Assembly (NCBI GenBank): GCA_947470165.1
Contig: CANISN010000021.1
Location: forward strand, 1-13,682
DNA length: 13,682 nt
Reading direction: 5' to 3'
DNA from: Burkholderiaceae bacterium
GTDB lineage: Bacteria; Pseudomonadota; Gammaproteobacteria; Burkholderiales; Burkholderiaceae
Below are positions 7,491 to 13,223 of the stretch, piece after piece (within the stretch, counting starts at the first letter, position 1; every line of letters begins with the position of its first letter). The notes under the pieces are model-generated. The model made no database searches, was not told where the DNA came from, and worked only from the letters and a program-made list of their open reading frames with translations. The translations under genes were made by a program, and so were the position numbers.

Positions 7491-7591
7491 AGTTCTACCT
7501 TTATGTGCTGACTATGAATGCGAATAGCAGGAGCTTGAACGTGATAATTACCACGCGCTCTTCCTGCATTAAATGTCAGTGAATGCTTCAT
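7487..7591 (-). CDS. 34-residue ORF with strong ribosome site, coupled to the cysteine-rich gene
   Basis: ATG at 7591 is preceded by AGAGGAG (7597-7603) with a 5-nt spacer, the strongest Shine-Dalgarno together with that of the antitoxin gene. The reading frame of 34 codons (MKHSLTFNAGRARGNYHVQA, then a PAIRIHSQHIKVEL end) stops with TGA overlapping the next ATG. The peptide is basic and histidine-rich (H3, H17, H26, H29), with no membrane segment or signal. It may be a genuine small protein or a leader peptide whose translation drives the 59-residue gene. No family recognised. Confidence 0.5.
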   Translation of the reverse strand: MKHSLTFNAGRARGNYHVQAPAIRIHSQHIKVEL

Positions 7592-7616
7592 AGGGACTCC
7601 TCTAGCAAAATGGGAT

Positions 7617-7645
7617 TTGGGTCTATTCTAGAGTTTTTATAGATT
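7617..7645 (+). promoter_or_regulatory. Possible alkB promoter
   Basis: TTGGGT (7617-7622), a 17-nt spacer and TAGATT (7640-7645) give a weak sigma-70 match (3/6 and 4/6). The start point would be near 7652, consistent with translation from ATG 7678 and not from GTG 7648. The region 7592-7677 holds the control sequences of both alkB and the divergent small-ORF operon. Confidence 0.25.
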
Positions 7646-7677
7646 TAGTGCTTCCCGAAGACTTTAGCACCACCATC

Positions 7678-8313
7678 ATGCAAATCGAGATTTTTGAGAA
7701 AACTTCAACTAATGACGATGTCAATCTATTGCCTCGAGATGGCCTTGCATACTACTACCAAGGTATTTTTGAGGGGGCGGCATCTGACCACCTATTTCAG
7801 ACTCTGATGAACTCCCTAAATTGGCAGCCTGACCAGCTATTCATGTTTGGCAAAAAAGTGATCACGCAGAGAAAGGTAGCTTGGATAGCTGATAGAGGGG
7901 TCTCATACACTTATTCAGGAGTAAAAAAACAGCCACAAATATGGACCCCTGAGATTTTAGCTATTAAAAAAAGGGTTGAGGAGCTCACGAATTGCAAATT
8001 TAATTCTTGCTTACTCAATCTTTATCACAATGGCAGCGAAGGTATGGGCTGGCATAGCGATGATGAGCCTGAGCTTGATAAGGGGGCGCCTATTGCTTCG
8101 ATTAGCTTTGGGGCAATCCGCAAATTTGCATTTCAGCATAAGCTGGATAAAACTAGCGCATCACTATTTTTAGATAACGGTAGTGTCTTGGTAATGCACC
8201 CCCCAACTCAAGAATTTTGGAAGCATAGCCTCCTTAAAACAAAGATTCCTGTAGGCCCACGCATTAATTTAACTTTTAGAGTAATCAGTACTAAATATGA
8301 ATCCCAGCAATAA
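7678..8313 (+). CDS. alkB: AlkB-type 2-oxoglutarate/Fe(II) dioxygenase (alkylated nucleic acid repair)
   Basis: Oxidative dealkylation of 1-methyladenine and 3-methylcytosine in DNA or RNA using Fe(II), O2 and 2-oxoglutarate. From ATG 7678 the protein has 211 residues. The iron triad is visible: H126 and D128 in GMGWHSDDE, H183 in FWKHSLL; the 2-oxoglutarate/substrate arginines are R195 and R201 in RINLTFR. Other family marks are LNLYHNGSEGMGWH, SISFGAIRKFAFQH and GSVLVMHPPTQ. The length and LLPRDGLAYYYQG opening suit the ALKBH2/3-like bacterial branch. An in-frame GTG at 7648 would add ten residues; ATG 7678 is preferred because MQIEIFE matches the usual start of relatives and the likely promoter lies too close to the GTG. 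No clear Shine-Dalgarno. It overlaps the next gene by 17 bp, so both are cotranscribed. Confidence 0.9.
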   Translation: MQIEIFEKTSTNDDVNLLPRDGLAYYYQGIFEGAASDHLFQTLMNSLNWQPDQLFMFGKKVITQRKVAWIADRGVSYTYSGVKKQPQIWTPEILAIKKRVEELTNCKFNSCLLNLYHNGSEGMGWHSDDEPELDKGAPIASISFGAIRKFAFQHKLDKTSASLFLDNGSVLVMHPPTQEFWKHSLLKTKIPVGPRINLTFRVISTKYESQQ

Positions 8314-9292
8314 GGAAGGTAAAAGTGTCGCAATTATTGGTGCAGGAATCGCTGGCCTAAGCTGCGCTACCCGTCTTCAGGCACTTGGCTATGAAGTTGA
8401 CTTATTTGAAAAAAGTCACGGGCCGAGTGGTCGTATGAGTACTCGCCATGGGGATGGCTGGAGCGCAGACCATGGCGCTCAATACTTTACCGCTAGAGAT
8501 CCTTTATTTATCAAGGAAGTGCATTCCTGGCTAAAGCATGATGTTGCCAGAATTTGGCATCCCCATATCGAGGTTTTTGAATCAGGCCAATGGCATCAAA
8601 GCCAGTCCAAAGAAACTCGCTTTGTAGGTTACCCGGGTATGAACTCTCCTGGAAAGTATCTAGCAAAAGGTCTTAATATTCACTACGAGCAGACTATTGA
8701 GGCCATTAAATATCAGCATAATCAATGGCATCTATCTAGTAAGGAGTCTGGGGAGCACACTAAGCAATTTGATTGGATTAGTCTTGCATTGCCAGCCCCA
8801 CAAACTAGAGCATTAGCTAATATCCTTCATAAAGATATCGATACGATCACCAGCAATACCAATATGAAAGCCTGCTGGACTGTCATGGCACGATTTCAAG
8901 TAAAGCCCCCAGTTACATTTGATGCCGCATTTATCAATCAGCAGATTATTAGCTGGATGTCCAGAAATAATTCGAAGCCAGGTCGCTCTGGCATTGAGTC
9001 GTGGACAATTCATGCTAATCCCCAGTGGAGCGAGGAATTTATCGAACTCCCAAAGGAGGAGGCAACTGCCTTGATTCTTAAGTGCGCAAATATGCTGGGG
9101 CTCGATTGTCAAAATGCTGAGATATCTACCCATAAATGGCGTTATGCCAGCGGATTTACCTCGCCTATACTAGGCTCCTATATCCACCCAGATCTGAAAT
9201 TGAGTGTTTGTGGAGATTGGGTCAATGGTGGCAGAGTCGAAGGCGCGTGGATGAGTGGCTATCAATTGGCTAATCAGATTAGTTTGCTCTAA
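8297..9292 (+). CDS. NAD(P)/FAD-dependent oxidoreductase, renalase-like (COG3380 type)
   Basis: A 331-residue flavoprotein. The Rossmann FAD fold opens at VAIIGAGIAGLSCATRL (GxGxxG at 15-20) with E38 in LFEKS to bind the ribose, followed by GRMSTRHGDGWSADHGAQYF (44-64), the flavin-contact stretch of renalase-like proteins. The C-terminal SVCGDWVNGGRVEGAWMSGYQLANQI is the second FAD motif (GD.v.GGrVEGA..SG). Substrate unknown; human renalase oxidises off-form dihydro-NAD(P) isomers, and bacterial members may do likewise. Its start lies 17 bp inside the 3' end of alkB, implying tight coexpression. No signal peptide, so cytoplasmic. Confidence 0.88.
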   Translation: MNPSNKEGKSVAIIGAGIAGLSCATRLQALGYEVDLFEKSHGPSGRMSTRHGDGWSADHGAQYFTARDPLFIKEVHSWLKHDVARIWHPHIEVFESGQWHQSQSKETRFVGYPGMNSPGKYLAKGLNIHYEQTIEAIKYQHNQWHLSSKESGEHTKQFDWISLALPAPQTRALANILHKDIDTITSNTNMKACWTVMARFQVKPPVTFDAAFINQQIISWMSRNNSKPGRSGIESWTIHANPQWSEEFIELPKEEATALILKCANMLGLDCQNAEISTHKWRYASGFTSPILGSYIHPDLKLSVCGDWVNGGRVEGAWMSGYQLANQISLL

Positions 9293-9367
9293 AAAGTCCT
9301 TTGGAGTAATGCCTAGAAATCACCCCTTCATTTTCTTGCAAAGCAGAAAGTCCTAAATTGGGCTACA

Positions 9368-9396
9368 TTGACTAGTCTTTAATTTTTCTTTTTAAC
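9368..9396 (+). promoter_or_regulatory. Promoter of the gpx-folE-folB unit
   Basis: TTGACT (9368-9373), 17-nt spacer, TTTAAC (9391-9396): 5/6 and 4/6 matches to sigma-70. The expected start is near 9403, leaving only about 6 nt before the gpx ATG, so the transcript would be almost leaderless, in keeping with the missing Shine-Dalgarno. Confidence 0.5.
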
Positions 9397-9408
9397 TAGA
9401 TCAAGATT

Positions 9409-9882
9409 ATGCTTCCCATTATTGAACTGCAACGCCTGAACGGTAGCAAAGAGCAAAGTCTCGACTATGCAGATAAAGTCTTGCTAGTAGTGAATGTAGC
9501 GAGCGAGTGTGGCTTTACCTCTCAGTACAAAGACTTGCAAACGCTATATGAGGAGTTTCATTCACGAGGCTTAGAAATTCTGGCATTTCCATGCAACCAA
9601 TTTGGTGGTCAAGAGCCAGGTACGCCGCAACAGATTGAAGAGTTTTGCAGCACTAAATTTGGCATTACTTTCCCCATCTTTCAAAAAACCGATGTCAATG
9701 GTCCTCATACCCATCCCCTCTTTGTCTATCTCAAAACAGCCGCTCCGGGATTGCTTGGTACAGAAGCCATTAAATGGAACTTCACGAAATTTCTGATTGG
9801 CCGCGATGGACTTCCCGTGAAGCGATATGCATCAGCAAGCGCTCCTGCTAGCATCAGTGCAGATATTCAAAAACTCCTTTAA
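9409..9882 (+). CDS. Glutathione peroxidase family (thiol peroxidase, Cys type)
   Basis: Reduces hydrogen peroxide and organic or lipid hydroperoxides. The 157 residues include the peroxidatic cysteine C34 in NVASECGFTSQY, the Gln of FGGQEPG (Q68) and the Trp-Asn of KWNFTKFL (W123, N124), which complete the catalytic tetrad. C80 in EEFCSTKFG is the place of the resolving cysteine of thioredoxin-dependent members, so the reductant is more probably thioredoxin than glutathione. C62 lies in FPCNQFGG. The normal bacterial length shows the monomeric type. There is no selenocysteine codon. It starts directly after a candidate promoter and is followed 21 bp later by the GTP cyclohydrolase gene. Confidence 0.93.
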   Translation: MLPIIELQRLNGSKEQSLDYADKVLLVVNVASECGFTSQYKDLQTLYEEFHSRGLEILAFPCNQFGGQEPGTPQQIEEFCSTKFGITFPIFQKTDVNGPHTHPLFVYLKTAAPGLLGTEAIKWNFTKFLIGRDGLPVKRYASASAPASISADIQKLL

Positions 9883-9903
9883 TCAAATACCAATATTTTT
9901 TAT

Positions 9904-10587
9904 ATGAACGATGGCATCCCCCTCTCTGAAGTAATTCGTAAACGTATCAAAGCCAAAAAAGCACGCTTTCATGCAAACGATAATATTTCTGACTTTATTC
10001 AACCAGGAGAATTAGATGCCTTAGTTGAGGAAGTAGCCGGCAAAATGCAGGCTGTTTTAGAGAGCCTAGTTATTGATACCGAGAGTGATCACAATACTCA
10101 AAATACCAGTAAACGCGTCGCCAAGATGTTTGTCAATGAGGTTTTTAACGGTCGCTATGTAGAGCAACCTTCGCTGACAAAATTTCCTAATATCAGCCAC
10201 CTTAATGAGTTGATGATTATTGGCCCTATCACAGTCAGAAGTGCCTGCTCTCACCATTTGTGTCCGATTATGGGAAGAGTATGGATTGGAATACTGCCAG
10301 ATAAGAACTCCGCTCTGATTGGACTCTCTAAATACTCCCGCCTAACCGAGTGGGTGATGTGTCGCCCGCAAATACAGGAGGAAGCAGTTGTAGAGCTGGC
10401 AGATATGATTGAGAAGAAGGTTAAGCCAACTGGTGTTGCGATCGTGATGGATGCGGATCATTTTTGTATGCAGTGGCGAGGCGTTAAGGACCCAGACTCA
10501 AAGATGATTAACAGCGTGATGCGAGGATCCTTCTTAAAGGATCCTAATTTACGTCGAGAATTTTTATCATTGATTGAACGTAATTAA
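9904..10587 (+). CDS. folE: GTP cyclohydrolase I (FolE), atypical branch
   Basis: Converts GTP to 7,8-dihydroneopterin triphosphate, the first step of folate and other pterin pathways. 227 residues. The zinc ligands are present: C115 and H118 in SACSHHLCP, C188 in DADHFCMQWRGV; R192, S142-K143 (IGLSKYSRL) and the RPQIQEE motif (154-160) correspond to GTP-site residues. It departs from the common enzyme: the nearly invariant CEHH is CSHH, the following segment is LCPIMGRVWIGILP, and the N-terminal half (ESDHNTQNTSKRVAKMF) replaces the usual D..REGL..TP.RVA. This suggests a specialised paralogue. It lies 21 bp after gpx and 22 bp before the FolB-like gene, an operon with a pterin theme. No Shine-Dalgarno; the leader is AT-rich. 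Confidence 0.9.
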   Translation: MNDGIPLSEVIRKRIKAKKARFHANDNISDFIQPGELDALVEEVAGKMQAVLESLVIDTESDHNTQNTSKRVAKMFVNEVFNGRYVEQPSLTKFPNISHLNELMIIGPITVRSACSHHLCPIMGRVWIGILPDKNSALIGLSKYSRLTEWVMCRPQIQEEAVVELADMIEKKVKPTGVAIVMDADHFCMQWRGVKDPDSKMINSVMRGSFLKDPNLRREFLSLIERN

Positions 10588-10609
10588 TGAATTTATTTAA
10601 GAGCGTCAT

Positions 10610-11014
10610 ATGACATCAAGGGCTTGCATAGAATTAAAAGATCTTCGGCTCAATACCCAAATTGGAACTTATGCTCCCGGCGCCACTATTCCTGATCAAC
10701 ATCTACTTGATCTGACTTTATGGATTAATCCAAGATTCATTTTGATCTCAGAAGATGTGATGGATCAGGTCTTTGATTACGATCCCCTGGTAGTTGAGAT
10801 TGATCGATTGGCTGCAGACGGACATTATGAGACCCAAGAAAGATTAGCTACTAGAATAGTTGAGGCATGTGCTTACCATCCTGAAATTGAGTCCCTAGAA
10901 ATTAGCCTCAAAAAAACTCCAGTTCGAGAGAACTCGGGCTTATTGGGAATCAAGCTATATGTTGATGTCAATACCCTCACCAATATGCGAACAACTAAAG
11001 CTGAAGAAATCTAA
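10610..11014 (+). CDS. Dihydroneopterin aldolase / epimerase-like protein (FolB/FolX family), divergent
   Basis: A 134-residue member of the tunnelling-fold family. The order of features fits: CIELKDLRLNTQIGTY (6-21), LDLTLWI (33-39), SEDVMDQVFDYDPLVVEI (48-64, Y57 at the place of the active-site Tyr), QERLATRIVE (76-85, E77 at the pterin-anchoring Glu), SLEISLKKTPV (96-105, K101/K102 at the catalytic Lys). The catalytic Glu normally found after the YG/Y.G turn appears missing: the loop reads YAPGATIPDQH. It may therefore be an altered aldolase, an epimerase or a protein of new specificity; if FolX-like, the product would be a monapterin derivative. Ribosome site AAGAG about 6 nt before ATG. 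Cotranscribed with folE; its end overlaps the convergent glycosyltransferase gene by 4 bp (CTAA). Confidence 0.8.
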   Translation: MTSRACIELKDLRLNTQIGTYAPGATIPDQHLLDLTLWINPRFILISEDVMDQVFDYDPLVVEIDRLAADGHYETQERLATRIVEACAYHPEIESLEISLKKTPVRENSGLLGIKLYVDVNTLTNMRTTKAEEI

Positions 11015-11658
11015 ACCTCTTCCGCAAGCGCTTCAACAAGATGGTCATACTTTAGGAAATTTTCACGATGTCTCCTGTAAAACAGAAGACCTTCATTTAA
11101 GCTAGCCACTGTAGCACCCTGCTCTAGCATCTTGTCCCAGAGGTTCCAATCTTCTTGTGGGTGTACACCATCGGCATATCTTCTTTTGTAGCCGACTTGC
11201 TGACCTAAGGCTGTGCGATACATCATCGAGCCGTGGTGTTTGCCTTCGCGATCCCAATAAAGATCTCCTTGGTGGGACTTGGTCTCACCAGGAACACGAT
11301 CATGAATCTCTTCTTTTAACTCACCAGTAACGACTATGTCATAGGTGACAATGTCTGCACGGGCACTTGACAACAGTTCAATCGCATCAGATCTCAGCCA
11401 GTTATCGGCACCGATAAAAAGAACGTATTCAGTATCGACTCTCATCAATACATCATGAAAGTTATCCACAGTCCCCAAATTATGAGGTCTCAGGATATAT
11501 TCAATATCAGGGTATAGCACAGGTAGATGTCTGCAATCCTGCGCCCCATCATCAACAAATAGAATTCTGGCGGGGGCTTGTGTTTGAGATAGCAAGGACT
11601 CAATGCAATGGGCTGCAAGATGACCATACTTATAGGAGGCAATAACGACTGTAATCAT
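11011..11658 (-). CDS. Glycosyltransferase family 2
   Basis: A 215-residue GT-A fold sugar transferase. Motifs: the N-terminal ITVVIASYKYGHLAAHCIESL (2-22), the nucleotide-binding DD at 36-37 (FVDDGAQD), FIGADNWLRSDA (81-92) in the place of the DxD metal site, and HPQEDWNLWDKML (166-178) with the ED catalytic base pair. No membrane segment, so it would act in the cytoplasm on a soluble or peripheral acceptor; the substrate is unknown. The frame stays open upstream to 11763, but that would run into the start of the divergent yggT gene; ATG 11658 (or 11670) begins the domain properly. No other cell-surface polysaccharide gene is nearby. It is convergent with, and overlaps by 4 bp, the FolB-like gene. 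Confidence 0.85.
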   Translation of the reverse strand: MITVVIASYKYGHLAAHCIESLLSQTQAPARILFVDDGAQDCRHLPVLYPDIEYILRPHNLGTVDNFHDVLMRVDTEYVLFIGADNWLRSDAIELLSSARADIVTYDIVVTGELKEEIHDRVPGETKSHQGDLYWDREGKHHGSMMYRTALGQQVGYKRRYADGVHPQEDWNLWDKMLEQGATVASLNEGLLFYRRHRENFLKYDHLVEALAEEV

Positions 11659-11684
11659 ATTGCTGTGCATTAGAGCATGGAAAT

Positions 11685-11713
11685 ATGACCTGAGTATGAA
11701 GCCTGGCTTTAAA
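11685..11713 (+). promoter_or_regulatory. Possible yggT promoter
   Basis: ATGACC (11685-11690), 17-nt spacer, TTTAAA (11708-11713), both 4/6 matches. A second -10-like TACAAT lies at 11719-11724 without a good -35. Either would give a very short or absent leader before ATG 11731. Confidence 0.3.
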
Positions 11714-11730
11714 CCCCATACAATAGCCCT

Positions 11731-12276
11731 ATGTTGATACAAATTGCTAACCTTCTCCTCCAAGTCCTCGTCAGCATTGTTGCCGGAGCATGCCTCCTGA
11801 GATGCTATTTACAATGGCTCGCATTTAATCTTGGCATGGGTCAAAACAAGACCATTGGCTCTTATGTTCTGCCGCTCAGTAATTGGATCGTGATTCCGCT
11901 TCGAAGAGTCATTCCTAGTATTGGTCGCTTTGATGTAGCTAGCTTTGTGGCTGCTTATCTACTGATATTGGCGAAGGTAGCAGTCCTTCTTTGGATATCT
12001 GGCGTCTTCTTACCAGACTTATCATGGCTAATGATTGCCTTCATTGATCTCGTAGACCTAATCTTATCGGGACTTGTTGGCCTAGTATTTGCCAGCGTTA
12101 TTCTGTCGTGGGTTAGCGCTGGATCTCAGATTCAATACTTAGTCTCGCTTTTGGTAGACCCTTTGATCACACCAATCAGAAAAACATTACCCAATTTTGG
12201 TGCACTAGATTTATCCCCGCTGGTACTACTTCTCATTCTGCAAGTACTTCAGATTGTGGTGAGTAACCTGAGATAA
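11731..12276 (+). CDS. yggT: YggT family integral membrane protein
   Basis: A 181-residue inner-membrane protein with the duplicated YGGT domain. The two copies are plain: P-L-R-R-V-I-P-S-I-G-R-F-D at 56-68 and P-I-R-K-T-L-P-N-F-G-A-L-D at 148-160, each preceded by a hydrophobic helix with arginine or serine (LLRCYLQWLAF at 22-32; ASVILSWVSAG at 121-131) and followed by another helix. Four main hydrophobic segments in total. Family members have been linked to osmotic or ionic stress and to cell-division or membrane functions, but the biochemical role is not settled. The gene stands alone between a divergent glycosyltransferase and the tRNA-Ser gene on the other strand. Confidence 0.92.
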   Translation: MLIQIANLLLQVLVSIVAGACLLRCYLQWLAFNLGMGQNKTIGSYVLPLSNWIVIPLRRVIPSIGRFDVASFVAAYLLILAKVAVLLWISGVFLPDLSWLMIAFIDLVDLILSGLVGLVFASVILSWVSAGSQIQYLVSLLVDPLITPIRKTLPNFGALDLSPLVLLLILQVLQIVVSNLR

Positions 12277-12291
12277 GCGATTTCATCTTGA

Positions 12292-12316
12292 ATCACTAGT
12301 CATCGATTTTAGTGAT
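12292..12316. repeat. Inverted repeat between yggT and tRNA-Ser
   Basis: ATCACTA (12292-12298) and TAGTGAT (12310-12316) form a perfect 7-bp stem with an 11-nt loop, located between the convergent ends of yggT and the tRNA gene. Neither strand has a T-run after it, so it is not a canonical intrinsic terminator, but it could mark transcript ends on both sides. Confidence 0.4.
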
Positions 12317-12324
12317 CAACTCAG

Positions 12325-12414
12325 TGGCGGAGAGAGTGGGATTCGAACCCACGGTAGGTTTGACCCTACGCCTGATTTCGAGTCAGGTACATTCGACCAC
12401 TCTGCCATCTCTCC
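12325..12414 (-). tRNA. tRNA-Ser (anticodon CGA)
   Basis: A 90-nt class II tRNA with encoded CCA. The acceptor stem GGAGAGA (12408-12414, minus strand) pairs with TCTCTCC (12329-12335), followed by discriminator G (12328) and CCA (12325-12327). The anticodon arm is CCTGA / CTCGAAA / TCAGG, giving anticodon CGA, which reads the serine codon UCG. A long variable arm (CGTAGGGTCAAACCTACC) follows, and the T arm GTGGG-TTCGAAT-CCCAC is perfect. The long variable arm and discriminator G are serine identity features. It is transcribed in the same direction as serS, whose 3' end lies about 0.8 kb upstream of it beyond the toxin-antitoxin pair. Confidence 0.97.
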
Positions 12415-12428
12415 GGAACTTGCGATTC

Positions 12429-12434
12429 ATTATA
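12429..12434 (-). promoter_or_regulatory. -10 element of the tRNA-Ser promoter
   Basis: On the minus strand 12429-12434 reads TATAAT, a perfect -10, 14 bp upstream of the mature tRNA 5' end. The -35 at the right distance (ATGGGG or TGGGGA) is poor. Confidence 0.45.
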
Positions 12435-12509
12435 GCGACCATAGGCCAGATCCCCATGGGCGATAGTGCTTTTACCGAAAACTAGAGCGATCAGGTGGAT
12501 TCAAGTATT

Positions 12510-12535
12510 ATAGATACACAAATATGTATATCTAT
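12510..12535. promoter_or_regulatory. 26-bp palindromic operator of the toxin-antitoxin operon
   Basis: The arms ATAGATA (12510-12516) and TATCTAT (12529-12535) are perfect inverted copies; the inner ACA/TGT (12518-12520, 12525-12527) continue the symmetry, so 11 of 13 base pairs of the whole 26-bp dyad match. It lies 17 bp before the antitoxin start and overlaps the AT-rich presumed promoter. Toxin-antitoxin operons are commonly repressed by antitoxin bound to such a palindrome; assignment to this antitoxin is inferred. Confidence 0.7.
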
Positions 12536-12552
12536 AGATATGGAGGCTAATC

Positions 12553-12798
12553 ATGAACATCCAAATATCCAAATGGGGCAATAGCCTCGCCGTTCGCATT
12601 CCCGCTTCATTCATTAAGCAAATTCATCTTAAAGATGGTGATAGAGTTGAAGCCACCCTATCTAACGATGGTTCACTAGTTATCAGGCCTCAAAAGTTAG
12701 ATCGTAAAACTATAGCGAAGATGGCAAAAGAATTAAGAGATTCTATGAAGATGGGTAAATCAGTCATGGACGAGGTTCGTGCTGAGGCGCGCTATTAA
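12553..12798 (+). CDS. MazE/VapB-type antitoxin with AbrB (SpoVT) fold
   Basis: An 81-residue antitoxin. Residues 1-47 are the swapped-hairpin AbrB/MazE DNA-binding domain: IQISKWGNSLAVRIPASF (3-20), then LKDGDRVEATLSNDGSLVIRP (26-46, cited as LKDGDRVEA and GSLVIRP). The charged C-terminal half (47-81) is the flexible part that wraps the toxin in related complexes. GGAGG (12542-12546) six nt before ATG is a near-perfect ribosome site. The stop codon shares one base with the toxin start (TAATG), so translation is coupled. It neutralises the PIN-domain ribonuclease next door and likely represses its own operon at the 26-bp palindrome. Confidence 0.93.
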   Translation: MNIQISKWGNSLAVRIPASFIKQIHLKDGDRVEATLSNDGSLVIRPQKLDRKTIAKMAKELRDSMKMGKSVMDEVRAEARY

Positions 12799-13223
12799 TG
12801 CTTTATGTTGATACAAGTATATTTGTTGGGCTCTGTACTAAAGAAGCAAAAAGTCTTGCCATCAATAAATGGTATGAAAACTCTAGGGAGTCAAAATTGA
12901 TTTCCTCTACCTGGACCTTCACAGAATTTGCTAGCGCCCTAAGCATTAAAGAGAGGACAGGACAAATTACCTCAAAAGAAAACAAAAGTGCCTGGAAGCT
13001 TTTTGAAACAATGTGTAATAACGATATTGAATTACTGCCCATTGATAATAAAATTTTTTATTCAGCTGGACTACTGGTGTTGGATAGTTCATCTAAATTA
13101 CGCTCTGGAGATGCATTACATCTTGCTGCTGCAAAATCCTTTAAAGCTAAATTCATCATCACTCTTGATAAAGTACTAGAGAAGAATGCTGCACGCCTGA
13201 AAATTAAAACTTTAATAATCTAA
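12798..13223 (+). CDS. vapC: VapC-type toxin, PIN-domain ribonuclease
   Basis: A 141-residue Mg2+-dependent endoribonuclease. The four acidic residues of the PIN active site are intact: D5 (LYVDTSIFV), E43 (TFTEFASAL), D105 (SGDALHLAAA) and D124 (ITLDKVL). The length is typical of VapC. Known VapC toxins cut initiator tRNA, other tRNA anticodon loops or the sarcin-ricin loop; the target here cannot be read from sequence. All catalytic residues are kept, so the toxin is probably active. The stop (13221-13223) directly abuts the stop of serS on the other strand, with no intergenic base. The gene looks somewhat more AT-rich and lysine-rich than its neighbours, which is consistent with horizontal acquisition. 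Confidence 0.93.
   Translation: MLYVDTSIFVGLCTKEAKSLAINKWYENSRESKLISSTWTFTEFASALSIKERTGQITSKENKSAWKLFETMCNNDIELLPIDNKIFYSAGLLVLDSSSKLRSGDALHLAAAKSFKAKFIITLDKVLEKNAARLKIKTLII

Noticed and set aside
7648..7677. GTG start for alkB adding ten residues
   Set aside because: No ribosome site, lies at or before the expected transcription start, and the ATG at 7678 matches the usual start of relatives.
9293..9367. Terminator or small ORF after the flavoprotein gene
   Set aside because: Only a short direct repeat AAGTCCT was seen; no stem with T-run and no ORF beyond a few codons with a ribosome site.
11659..11763. N-terminal extension of the glycosyltransferase frame (extra 35 residues starting MEEKVSNLYQ)
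   Set aside because: It would overlap the 5' end of divergent yggT, shows no domain similarity and lacks a ribosome site; the GT-A fold begins at the methionine at 11658.
12325..13223. tRNA-Ser as attachment site of a genomic island carrying the toxin-antitoxin pair
   Set aside because: The pair lies on the 5' side of the tRNA gene, there is no duplicated tRNA 3' end and no integrase.
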